From assembly GCF_905475465.1 (NCBI RefSeq), contig NC_062253.1, positions 10,478,001 to 10,542,000 of the forward strand: a DNA stretch of 64,000 nt. The letters are read 5' to 3'. Positions within the stretch are counted from its first letter, which is position 1; each line of letters starts with the position of its first letter. Positions 9,258 through 20,102 of the stretch are shown here, piece by piece. The notes beneath the pieces were generated by a model. That model worked only from the letters and a program-made list of their open reading frames with translations. It was not told the origin of the DNA and did not search any database. The translations under genes and the position numbers were made by a program. This DNA comes from Pieris napi. Its lineage: Eukaryota > Arthropoda > Insecta > Lepidoptera > Pieridae.

Positions 9258-10780
9258 AAATTTTTTTTTTTTTTAAATTTCTTTATTTTACAAAAAAAAA
9301 ATAATACAATCATAACAAGTTACATTAGCAAACCGCTATGGTTTATATTCATGTAACCATAACAATCTTGTTTAGGAGCGCGACAAATGCATATAAAAGT
9401 AGTTTTTTAGTTTGCTGTTTATATTGGTTGGCGTTAGGCAATCTAATATGTGATTTGGTAGACCATTTATTAGCCGCGGTAGCAAATACCTCAACGTTCT
9501 TTCGCCGTACAGAGCCGGACTTGCGTTACCGCTCGGGTCTGTACGTCATGCTCTACTCGTTTTTTTAAGTCATCTCGAAAAAAGTGCTCGACTAGAAGAC
9601 ATTTATTGACTTTTTCTGATACGGGCAATATTTTACAGTGTTTGAAAACTCCTTTTTCTTCATTTTTATATGAGTCGAGCACATTTCTCGAGACAACGTG
9701 TTTGAGGATTCGCATTTGGAGGTTATGTATTCGGCTGAGATACGTTGGATAAGTTCTCCCGTAGCTACTTAGACCGTAATTGATGACTGATTCGCAAAGC
9801 GCGTTGTAAAGTGAAAGTTTGGTTTTAAATGGGATACGCTTTTTGAGTATTGTTATTTGTGCCAAAAACTGTCGAAGTTTATCGCAGACGTACCTATTCT
9901 ATGTGTTGATTCCAATGCATATTTTTATCTATAATTAATCCGAGATATTTTTGTTTATCGACTATTTGTATAGAAGGGCACTTGCACATTGTTGTTTTGT
10001 GAAGACAAGCGTGATCGTGAGCCACCAATGCTATACCAGTAGCTTCTTTTATGGAATTGGATTGTATGATAAGTAGTTTTGTCTTTTCAATATTAAGTAC
10101 TAGTTTAGCATCATGGCACCACTTTAGTATGTTGTTAAAATCTGATTGTAACCTTTCAATAGCTATATGAGGGTCCCTATCTCCAACTAACAAACACGTA
10201 TCATCTGCGAACTGGTAGCAAGTGGAGTGTTCTACTTGATTATGCATTTGGTTACTACATAAGTACGATTTTTTAAATAATTTGAACACCAAGTGCCTAG
10301 TGGCCCCTGAATTCCTACATGATTAAGTCTATTCTCAAGTTGTTTATGATCCAAAGTGTCAAAAGCGCGGGAAAAATCTATGAACAAAGCAAGAGTATAT
10401 TTTTTAAGGTCAAGGTTATTATTTACTTCGTCCGTGAAACGCGATAGCAGCCCCGAGGTATTTTTGCCTGCTTGAAACCCGAATTGGTTCTTGTATATTA
10501 TGTCATGTCTGTTAAAAAAAGATTTAATTTGTTCCCCAATATATTTCTCTACTATCATGTTTATAGAAGAAAGTATCGTTATAGGACGGTAGTTGGCATA
10601 ATCATCTTTCTTTCCTTTTTTAAAGACAGGTCTTACACACCCTTGTTTTAAGTCGTTAGGATAAAGCCCGTATTTAAAACTTAGGTTAATTAAATTTTTT
10701 ATTGCAGGAGAAACTTCGTTTTTTATTAACTTTAGGTCAGATACTTTTATGCTATCAAGGCCCGGATATAAATATAAATA
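9258..10780 (-). pseudogene. Broken LINE reverse transcriptase (5'-truncated)
   Basis: Minus strand. From about 10775 the frames give PGLDSIKVSDL, YANYRPITILSS, NQFGFQAGKNTSGLL, ALFIDFSRAFDTLDHKQL, FADDTCLLVG, a LGLIIDKNMHWNQHI block and a C-terminal SVINYGLSSYG block. The order is that of a Jockey/CR1-type ORF2 from the RT core on. Frameshifts near 10260 and 9880 divide it into three frames, and the GVPQG region is damaged. The 3' UTR ends in a poly-T (poly-A on the minus strand) at 9261-9274. A second piece of the same 3' UTR lies at 56805-56880. It is a dead 5'-truncated insertion in the 8.6-kb intron, in the same orientation as the host gene. Confidence 0.85.
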
Positions 10781-10836
10781 GTTGGCATAAATAGCCTACT
10801 TACTTTAAAAAAAAAACTCTAACCTACCTAGGTTTC

Positions 10837-11121
10837 CTAATTCGAGTCTATGGTTGATTTTTTAATATATCGAAATATAATATAACTCGATCGATTTATC
10901 TTATTTTCTGAAAGTCTAAAAGTGTGCAACCCAAGTGTGCTCCAAGAACTGGGTTTCTTTGTACCTATGGGATATGTGCGAATGCGAAGCCCAAGGTTAT
11001 TTGCGATACCATGGGCCAGAACCAGTCTGTTGGACAGATCCTCGTTATCAAAGACGTTGCGCCTACTAAATGCTGTCTCCGACTCTATCGACATATTTAT
11101 ATGTTCGCAGAGTAAATTCAC
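10837..11121 (-). other. Unrecognised open frame of about 90 codons
   Basis: The minus-strand frame is open over 10837-11121, with sequence such as MSIESETAFSRRNVFDNEDL, SNRLVLAHGIANNLGLRI and KPSSWSTLGLHTFRLSE. Its base composition is less AT-rich than the neighbouring intron and it looks protein-like. I recognise no domain. It begins just upstream of the truncated LINE, has no convincing acceptor or donor, and could be a piece of an older mobile element or a decayed retrocopy. It is not placed in the RhoGAP transcript. Confidence 0.3.
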
Positions 11122-14100
11122 AGTAGCGATATTGTGTATATTATGTGTTTAATATTTACTTTTTTACATTTTATTTTTTCTCGACATTATCGTATTGGCA
11201 TAGTCTGTAAGGATAATGTGTGTATTACATTTTGTATTATAAATGAAATATACAATTTATCGTACACGCGTGGCAATTAAAATATTAAGCCAAGTAAAAC
11301 CTCGTGTTTCATTAAATCAAAGTACAATCATTCCTTTTTGTATTCAAAGGGTGAATGACTGTTCTGGGAAGAGGATACGTAAATAACGTCATGTTTTTAA
11401 CTGGAACTAACGTACTGCAGTTGAATTATAATGTTATTGTTGCGTGTGCAAGAACAACTTTGTGATACTCGATGATTTTCTAAGTTAAGCGTCCCTTAAT
11501 CAATTTTAAGTATTTTTCTTGTGAAACAGCGAGAGATATTTAAGACTTAAAAAAGGTATTGAACTTTTGGTTACATGCTAAATAATGACGCATTTCCGCT
11601 TTATGCTATTATTAAAAATATTTCCCTTAGTAGCTTAGTGGTTAATTGGCGTAAAATAAGAAGCTCTTTGGTTCGGTTACCCTGTAAATAGTTAATGATT
11701 TGCGAGTCACTCTAGATAAAAAAACTGAGCGTGTTACTCGTATAAAATTTAAGACTGAGTTTAGACAAATAACTTTTCATGTCGGCTTTTGTGCGTTGGC
11801 TATCAAATTAGTAAACTAATCAATTTAAACCTTTTCGGGTATGAGTTATTTGACCTACATTTAATTGCCCATGCCGAAGGTTTAATGAATCGAGGTTAAA
11901 TAAAATTAATATGTCCCCTACTACAGCGCAAGGTAATTTAATTAATAACAGTATAACATGAAAAATCACCGGTCAAATTTGAAAACTATGGTTTATTAGT
12001 TTTTATGTTTAAAACGGATCATCATATTTCTTAGTGCTAACATACATAACATTAGTTTTAACTATTTTTTTATTCTCTGTTGAATAGAAATGTTTCAAGA
12101 AAAAAAAATTAAGACTTCAATAGCGAGAAATCATTTATTTATCTAGTATGTGTGTTACTTTTTTTATAACTGATATTTCCCCCGGAATCGAATCCAGGTT
12201 CCAGTCCATAGCAGATTTAATAAGTGCGTGATCAACCGAGACACTGCTATAGTATAATTTATATGCATATTGCTCGCGTGCAGTTGAAACGAAACAAAAC
12301 CTTCGAGAAATGAAAACATTATTTCCTTCGTATATAATTAAAGTAATTCACTAGTTTTCACACTACATTAACATGATTGTGTATTTTAACTATTGCTTAT
12401 AAATATTCACTGAACAAGATTGTTTTATTATTACTGTGTAATGGAATTTTCAAAGCGCAAAATTTTCTAATATTTTTGTGTTATGACAATTTATATCACA
12501 CTTAAATTTTCAAATTATTGGCCATTTAGAGATATATTTAGCCCATTGCTTTTTAGAAGCATTCTAGTTTATTACAGCATTAAATAAATCCTATTACGAA
12601 AACTATCCAATATAATATATATATATATATATAAGTATACTTTCCATAGAAATGTTAATAAAAACAACATCGTAATTATTAAAAAATAACAAGTACCTAC
12701 AGTACCCGCAATTACCTTTGATTAATCTACTATCTTTTAAAGGATTTCCAATAAGTTATCACAAAGAGCTATTTCTAATTCTTGTTATCAGCGCATAATT
12801 CTTTACCACTTTTGTTTATCTTAATGGGTTAAGATTTACGTACAAGTCTCTAATTGGAATGTCCTACTTTCGAAGAAGATAATCCCAGCATACCAGAATT
12901 TAAAAAAAAGGATTGCTATACATTCCTGTATGAGTGCGACTGACAAAGAAAGGATAAAAAAATTAACAAAATGCCTTAACATATTTATGCCTTAAACGCG
13001 TAGTTTACCAGTGTTTCTAAAACATATGTATTTACCGTTATGAAGATATGAAGGAACAGAAGTAGGTATAAAAAAGCATATACGAGGAGAATCAGCCAAA
13101 CATTGCAAAATATTAATGGCTTAGCTAACTTAAGAAATTGATATAATAACTGATGCAATGATATTGCATTAACTACTGATAATGAAACACTAAATGTAGC
13201 TATATTGTAAAGTGTAGAAGATTAAGAAAATTAAAGGAAAAATTGTTAACGCCATACCATTATATCAAGATACGACCGCACCAACGCCAATCCCCTACAA
13301 TTCCCCATCTTCTCGCAAACCTTATGTCTCATTGTATCACAAATCATTGTCACAACACACATCCACTCCACACAACAAACACTGGTAATATTGCGTTGAA
13401 ATTCGCCGGACGCCAGGCAATTTTCAACGTCCGTTAACACAATAATTTTTACGTAATTAAAAGGGATATTTGGACGACCGTCCTCGGCTGACATAGACAA
13501 CAAATTGGTTCTAATGGCACTCTAATGAGTCCATTACCACCTGGAAAGATATCTGGTGCCTGACAGAATTAAAGGAATCGATTATAAAAAGTTTTATGAG
13601 GCAATTAATCGATCCAGTTGTAATCAATTTGATTTGATTGAACTACTATAGTATAGTAAAACACTGTTGTGTTCTTCAGTATTTAGTTTGCACTTTGGTA
13701 GTTGTGTATCAGCCGACGGGAGCACAAAAAGTGTTGTCTTGCATTCAACTTTTTACGTTATAAGGTACAATAAAAAGGCATCTCGCAAAGTGCTGACTTG
13801 CAAAATCGCATATTTTCACCGATTAACCCAGTGTAAAGACGATTTGGCGCAATATAACATTAAAATGAGCGATTCACGTGAAGCATCATGAAATACTTAG
13901 CGTAATGACACTTACATTTGTGGAGTATGTCAGTATAATGCTTTTATTTTAGTTCACTTGAAATTCGGTCAAATATTTTTATGATCTAAGAACGCTTGAC
14001 ACGGCATATTTATAAAATTTAAAGTCATGCATTTGCTATTATAACTTAGTGGTTAGTATGTTTGACTAAACCCTATGGCAGGAAGTTGGGTAAATGGTAG

Positions 14101-14165
14101 TTTCAAATTTCAATAGTGATTACTCCACGGGTCTGAATCGGTCTGGAGAACATATCTACCTAAAC
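11122..14165. other. Intron sequence, mostly featureless
   Basis: AT-rich, with an (AT)n run at 12611-12633. A weak tRNA-like stretch ('tagcttagtggttaattgg') lies near 11633, and a C/A-rich patch at 13250-13400 holds no supported gene. Confidence 0.5.
12168..12252 (-). repeat. tRNA-like SINE head fragment
   Basis: The minus strand reads a tRNA-like head of about 75 nt with a B-box-like 'ggattcgattccggggg' and, about 50 nt upstream, 'tctcggttgatcacg' in the A-box position. There is no body or tail; probably a decayed SINE head. Confidence 0.35.
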
Positions 14166-14183
14166 TTATTTGATTTTTTTACT

Positions 14184-14350
14184 TCAAAAGATTATTTAAT
14201 TTGTTTTTGACCTCCCAGGATTATTAAAAAAAATTTTTTCCTCCCAAGATTATTTATTTTTTTTTTACCTCTAAAGATTATTTATTTTATTTTTTAACCT
14301 CTCAAGATTTATTTAATTTTTTTTTGACCTCCCAAGATTATTATTATTTT
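14184..14350. repeat. Degenerate minisatellite, unit about 35 bp
   Basis: About five imperfect copies of a unit 'acctcccaagattattta' followed by a T-rich spacer, with variants acctctaaag, acctctcaag and cctcccagg. The copies differ by point changes and T-tract length. Confidence 0.75.
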
Positions 14351-14827
14351 TTAAATTACTTCACAATTACCGCAATAAACAATAAAACGTAAATACTAGA
14401 AAGTGATTCGTAACTATTTCACCTCGCTTTTGAAAGTCACAGGTGTAAAATTGAGTGTCAACAGTTTATATAATAGTTTATTTAAGGCACCGAGGCGTCT
14501 AGTCGGAAAAGGTTAAATTAACAAAGAAATTGTCGGCTACCTTGCTACTTTGACTTTTAAGTTATATATACATATATTACTTTTAGCTTATCAACTTTTT
14601 ACTTAATAAATTAAGAGTAAATTCAAACTGAAATTATAATTTTGATATGTGGAAAAACCGGGTCAAACGTCAAAATAATATTTTTTTTCTAACAACCAAA
14701 TTTAAATTTGTTTTAAAAAGTTTGGTTCCTGTTGAATATTGCAAATAATATTATAATAATATTTGTGTGTTGGAAATAAATTTGTTTATATAGGTAACAA
14801 TGTTATGTAACTTTATAAAAAAAAATA

Positions 14828-14905
14828 CATGCTCCTAAATTTACATTCACTGCCAGTTCTCAAATAATGGGCGTAGAACGGGCGAGAGAAAATGGCAATA
14901 TTTTT
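14828..14905 (-). repeat. LINE 3'-tail fragment ('gccagttctcaaat' family)
   Basis: Contains the reverse complement of the 'gagaactggcagtaaatgta' block found at 18160-18180, 23740-23760 and 46905-46920. The rest of this 1-kb stretch of intron (14351-15368) shows nothing else. Confidence 0.6.
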
Positions 14906-15382
14906 TATAGGCATCAAGCATTACTGGACAGTTTTCTACACCACGTATCATATACAACGTAACATTTTAATTAAAATGTATTGAAAGAAAGTTTTAACTT
15001 CTCAGTCCACAAATCCACAACAGAGGTCACTACTGCGCATTTAAGGTATCAGATAAGAGTGAAATGAGGTTTTGTTTCACGTAGACTAAAAAATTAAGAT
15101 CGTGTCAACTTTTAATTCAACTTTCTCATTTAAGAACGCGATTATGAGAACGCGATATTTATGCTAGAAATTTTATAATGTATAAATATTTAAAGAATTT
15201 AATATTTTAATTGGAATCTAAATAAAATAAGTATTCTTTACAATTTTCAGACTCGTATTCTTTGAAAAACCTAAGAAATATATAATTAAAAAAGGGGACC
15301 AACTTTCCACTGGTCAATAAATTCTGAGTATTTCAGAATGAAGTTAGTTTTCTATATATTTCACTTTATATTACATCCAAAT

Positions 15383-15681
15383 AGCAGTGTTGGCCTAGTG
15401 GCTTCAGCGTGCGACTCTCATACCTGAGGTCGTAGGTTCGATCCCCAGCTGTGCATCAATGGACTTTCTTTCTATGTGCGCATTTAACATTTGCTCGAAC
15501 GGTGAAGGAAAACATCGTGAGGAAACCGACATGTCTTAGACCCAAAAAGTCGACGACGTGCGTCAGGCACTGGAGGCTGATCACCTACTTGTCTATTAGA
15601 TTTAAAAATGATCACGAAACAGATTCAGAAATCTGAGGCCAAGACCTAAAGAGGTTGTAGCGCCACTGATTTATTTTTATT
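15383..15681 (+). mobile_element. tRNA-derived SINE, full length, with 14-bp target-site duplication
   Basis: The head has an A-box-like 'tggcctagtggcttc' and a B box 'ggttcgatcccc'. The body contains 'ggtgaaggaaaacatcgtga' and 'atctgaggccaagaccta', then an AT-rich tail. The direct repeat TATTACATCCAAAT flanks it at 15369-15382 and 15682-15695, proving insertion. Other copies lie at 53230-53470, 57620-57805 (minus), 60692-60951 and 61060-61200. It sits 86 nt outside the donor of exon 15767-16005. Confidence 0.9.
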
Positions 15682-15766
15682 TATTACATCCAAATGACTC
15701 GTCTATTACGATTTAGATTAAGTATTTTCATATTTAATTTTAAATTTATTTATGTATACAACTCAC

Positions 15767-16005
15767 CTCTAAATCACGGAAGACATCCCTTATATCAGGT
15801 TTCCTGGCGCGCGTCGCTGCCTTTTTTCGTCTAACAGTCCTATTCAGACGTCTGACTCTTCGTCTGACGGCGGCCGCTTGTTCCCGCGGCAAGGGTCGGA
15901 CGGCCTCACCCAGCTGAGCCTCCGTCACCTCCAGGCCAGCCTGGAATGGCGCCGCGAGAGATCCTAGACCAGCTGCCTGGAGCCATTCCGTTTCTAATTC
16001 GCCTT
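15767..16005 (-). CDS. conu: conu-like RhoGAP, second exon (basic helical block)
   Basis: A 239-nt exon with acceptor ...cttcaacag and donor TTAGAG|gtgagt. It completes a Glu codon and adds 79 residues: GELETEWLQAAGLGSL, EVTEAQLGEAVRPLPREQ, then a strongly basic run (VRRRVRRLNRTVRRKKAATR) and PDIRDVFRDLE. The 'E-W-L--AGL--L--PF--G' opening and the PRE-AAVRRRV-LN-TVR block are, from family knowledge, conserved in arthropod conundrum proteins; I cannot align them here. The Arg/Lys density suggests a nucleic-acid or phosphoinositide contact or a nuclear signal, which is inference. GC content is high compared with the introns on both sides. Confidence 0.85.
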
Positions 16006-16917
16006 CTGTTGAAGAAATAATTACGTTAATAAGGAATATAAATATGCAAGTACAGGCGTTTTTTTAGGTATGAACAGAGCTCACAATAGTATCGCAGATA
16101 TTAGATTATTATGTACTTTCATGAAACCTATCAGACAGGTATTAATAAGTAGATTTTGATAATAAATTTTATTCGTAATTGTTTAGTATTAGTACAAATA
16201 TGTCCATATATGTATTGATGTTTAAGTTTGGAATATAATTGTGGAATACAAGGGGCACAGTATAAGGCAATTTCTATTCACACTATTAAAAGATTGCGGT
16301 AAAAAGAAACCTTAAAACATAATAAACGACTCATTATAGTAAAATCGTGCCTCAAAAAACCTTTAGTAGGTACATTTAAAATTGTTAATGATTTAAAAAT
16401 TGCACAGGAAACGAATCGTATATAAGTGTACTTCAATTATATACAATAATGATACACTTTTTACAGTATCCCACAAAAACCATTATAATATCGTCCTTCA
16501 GATGTTTTTCGGGTACATTTAGTTTTTCTAAATTATTATCTTATATTGTTAATCAAAAGTCAACCGTAACTTATGGCAATAAAGGTCCTAATTCTGTGCG
16601 AATAATACAGAGTTTTTTTGTTGATACAGTATCAAATCAGCACAAAGCAAAACATTTAACAAAAAATATGACATAGGTTAAGAAACTCGTGAAGTTGCTG
16701 GCTTATTATTAGATGATATTTCATTGTTAAATTTGAAACTCAATTAGATTTACGTAAAAAAATTTTTTATCGTGTAATTAAATTTACTTAAATACAGCAA
16801 GAACTTTAGTTTAATACTTTTTTTAATGAAACTTCTTTAACGAGAATTTATAACGTTATTTACATGGCCACTTTCCTGTTCTTTAATATACGTATGTGTA
16901 CATATTTATTTCTATAA

Positions 16918-17190
16918 TAGAGGACCCGGTGAACGTTGTATCATCTACATTTATTTGTGTCAAAAAGCAATACAATTTTTATTTCTAAAAAGACATCAAA
17001 TATTTGCCAGCTGGGAAGAGTTTTTATTGGAGAAAACATTTGTCTTTGTAGTATTTTTTACAAATTATTTACGTTTCCCACCGTTAAAACCTTTCCTGGA
17101 CTTCCACAAATATTTCAAGATCAAAATTATCCAAATCGGTCCAGCCATTCTCGAGTTATACTGAGACAACGAACAGCAACTTTTAATCTA
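16918..17190 (-). mobile_element. Helitron-like non-autonomous element, degraded
   Basis: The plus strand begins 'agaggacccggtgaacgttg' and ends after 'ccaaatcggtccagcc' and 'gagacaacgaacagcaac', as in Helitron-like elements read from 3' to 5'. The terminal CTAG is mutated. The adjoining stretches 16006-16917 and 17191-17930 contain nothing I recognise. Confidence 0.5.
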
Positions 17191-17934
17191 ACTGTAGTTT
17201 GTCAACTTAATTTAGACAGACTACTAAGTGATGACCACGACTGACATTAAACGACTGAAACGATAATGTTATAAAATCGCGTTATATCCGTAAATATTAT
17301 TTTCCATTGTTTTACCCAAGTTAAGAGAAAACCTTATACGTAGTTATAAATATTCAGAATTGTTACTCTAAACATGCAAAGAGTTTATATTTTAAATTAA
17401 AATCAAATTCTCATTCCGCGTGCACCATTCGAATTTTATGTGATCTTAAGATGAGCTCATTCCAAATAACTGTTTCAAAGACCCACACTTCATAATTGTT
17501 AATAGTATGAAGCCGTTATCGAAATGGTCACCTAAATAAGGATGACAAAAAGTATAATAATTATATGATTTATCTAGGCTAGGCGGATGAGAGCATTATT
17601 TTAAGTTGTACAATTCTTTTGTTCTAAATTTTATCTTGAAGCTTAAAAACGTAGTACCGCCCACTTTGTACAGTATTGCGAATTTTTATCTATTCGTTTG
17701 TTTGTCAATTGGTATTTCTAATACGATATTATTGTTTTCGTTAATCGTGCTCGTGTAATTTCCTGATAAAACCTTTTTATTGAAATAAAATGAAGCTAAA
17801 AATAAGTTTGGTTGTACATGGGTATCGATGCCGCTATATGTTATGAATGTTATAGTAGGATAATTGTAATAGAGTTATTAAAATAATATAAATCTAAAAT
17901 ATTATGTTTTTCGACCATGTATTTGCGGGTTGTT

Positions 17935-18275
17935 CCCACGAGAATGTAAGTGCGTGCTCCTATTTCACCATGCCCACTGTTGATAGAGGACAAATCTTTT
18001 TTTTTTAATTTATTTTATTATTTAACTATTAATTACTTAAGATGTCACGATGGTTGCAACTCCTTACAAAAATTGTGTAAAACAAAAAACTGGGCGATTA
18101 AAAAGAGTGGCGGAGAGTTTATTGCTAGTTCTTCTCTTCCGTTCTACGCCCTTTATTTGAGAACTGGCAGTAAATGTTAAATTAGAAGCATTTAATGTAT
18201 AATGTATATTTTTTTTGACGTTCATAAGTGTACATTGTGTTACCTATATGAATAAATGATTTTGAATTTGAATTC
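17935..18275 (+). mobile_element. LINE 3' end ('aaaaagagtggcggagag' family)
   Basis: About 340 bp starting 'cacgagaatgtaagtgcgtg', with 'gatagaggacaaatcttt', 'aaaaagagtggcggagag', 'gagaactggcagtaaatg' and the terminal 'gaataaatgattttgaattt'. Copies with the same layout are at 46730-47003 (plus) and 27796-28146 (minus). It resembles the 3' UTR of a 5'-truncated Jockey/CR1-like LINE. Confidence 0.75.
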
Positions 18276-18559
18276 CATTGATCTTTAACTCGTTTTAATA
18301 AGGTTAAACAAAGGATATTGTGAAATTAAAACTGATCCGCCGGGTGTTTATTTAGGCCGTGACAAAGTAAAATATGTCTAGTTTTACCAGAAGCAGTAAA
18401 TTTCAATTAATTATTGTCTAACAAGGATGCAGCAACGTTTCTAAATATACATTTTGAGTCAGCGGTTAACGCACGCTTAGTTTGGTTTATATTTAACTAA
18501 AGGGTTAAATGTTACTGGCGGTTATAGCTTTGTTCTGGCAAGTGTTTTATAGAATCATA

Positions 18560-18800
18560 AGTAACCAGATTGGTCATCATCAATGGTTATACAGCCCCTT
18601 GTGGGCCTTAGCCTCTAGCTTGCAATTTATTCTGTGAACCTCTATTGTTTCGAGGTCCTTGACAACTCCATCCCACCAACGCAGCCTCGGTCTACCGGGT
18701 TTTCTCTTGTCGGGTTGTAAGTTTAGTAAGGGGGGTTCTGTCATTCGCCATTCGATGCACATGTCCCAGCCACATGAGCCTGTTGCACTTTATTAATTGG
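18560..18800 (-). pseudogene. LINE ORF2 C-terminal fragment (GRPRLRWWDGVVKDLE)
   Basis: Minus strand: NRLMWLGHVHRMANDRTP, then after a frameshift RKPGRPRLRWWDGVVKDLE and a decayed end before a stop. The GHV-RM and GRP--RW-D-V-KDL motifs mark the C-terminus of RTE-type endonuclease/reverse transcriptases. A second copy of its last 40 residues is at 40655-40780. Confidence 0.65.
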
Positions 18801-18869
18801 AAGATGTTGGCGTCGTCAAGGATGTTATAAAACTAGATAGGTACTACACTAATACTTTCTAAACATGCT

Positions 18870-19300
18870 CCTGCTGCATGCTGCACCTATTCAAAAAAAT
18901 GTACACCATGGCTATAAAACTATTTAATCACCTTCCTAGAAGTTATATATCACTGCCGTGTAATTCTTTCAAGGGTAAGGTGATTAAATTTTTAAAGGCA
19001 AAGTGCCCTTATAAAGGCTATAGCGTGGGCGAGTATTTGGACCATAAGTTTGACACCAATTATAAATAACTTAACTTAATATTATGACATTATGTTAATG
19101 TTCTTATTACATATATGACATTATAAAAATTGCTATGACATTTGCATGCTTATTTATATATGGCTGATTATTATATGACATTATAAAAATTAATATCACA
19201 TTTGCGCCTATTTATATATGGCTGATTTTGTGGATTTTTATAATTAATCGATCTAATTGTACTACTATCTTGGCTAATAAACGATTTTTTATTATTAAAC
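18870..19300 (+). mobile_element. 5'-truncated LINE 3' end with ORF2 C-terminus
   Basis: An open frame of 60 codons ends at 19069 with MAIKLFNHLPRSYISLP, FKGKVIKFLKAKCPYKGYS and VGEYLDHK. This matches the C-terminal AIKVYNKLP-FK--L---L--K--YSI-DYL pattern of the LINE at 29354-30838. The 3' UTR ends near 19300 after 'taataaacgatttttt'. It contains a 70-bp tandem duplication (19108-19230). Confidence 0.65.
19108..19230. repeat. Tandem repeat, two units of about 65 bp
   Basis: 'atatgacattataaaaattg' to 'tttatatatggctgatt' occurs twice in a row with a few differences, inside the LINE 3' UTR. The 800 bp to the right (19300-20100) shows nothing else. Confidence 0.7.
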
Positions 19301-20102
19301 TGTGCTTAATTGTTTGACATCCTATAACCTATAGTCTTTGTGTTTGACATCCTATAGGGTCTGTGGCAAACATAATATCTCTCCCTACTCTATTCATACA
19401 TATTGTTACGAAAATGTTTCTCGATTTTTATCAATATGTTTGGACCGTACTAAACGCCACCACCGTTAACTACTAAGCCATGGAGGCAATAAATTCGTAT
19501 TACTAAAAACAGAAAATCGCTTCAGTATCGTCATTGCTACATGTATGAATAAATAATTTAATCGCATGTTTTAAGATAAAAAGCTGATACATACTAATAA
19601 ATCATTATTTTTATTATAATTGTTAAACTCTCAAAAATGCTAACAAATTTTGAGATTAAATATTAACACAACGAATGGTTTAAAAAATACAAAATAAAAT
19701 ACATAATTAAGCGCTTCTCGGACAAGTTAATTTAACCTCGTGGTAAGGATTTTGTACGTCCGTCTATTTACACAAACTCTGTCACAATTGTGCAACTTCA
19801 GAAGGGGGCTTTATAGCATTGGTGACAAAAATTTCTAACTAATTAAAAATAAATGAAGAAAATACTTTATGTTCAAAGGTATGAGCGTCGCATTAGTTTG
19901 TTACAAGTAATCGTTATTTTTTAACAAATAACTTTAAAAATCCACTTTAATAGCAGTTTTTATCATGAGAATAACTATACCACTAGCAGTTCTCCGTCTC
20001 CTAAGTTCTCGAGGTGCAGACATCACGTACTTATCCCATCCTTCGTATGTTTGAAATCTTACTGCAGTTTCCGATTATGAAATTGACTCTAATCCATATA
20101 TA

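Noticed and set aside
13246..13503. Opposed open frames in a C/A-rich patch
   Set aside because: Both strands are open because of base bias; no motif or splice support.
14184..14350. CRISPR-like array
   Set aside because: The units are imperfect, T-rich and without unique spacers, in a eukaryotic intron; it is a minisatellite.
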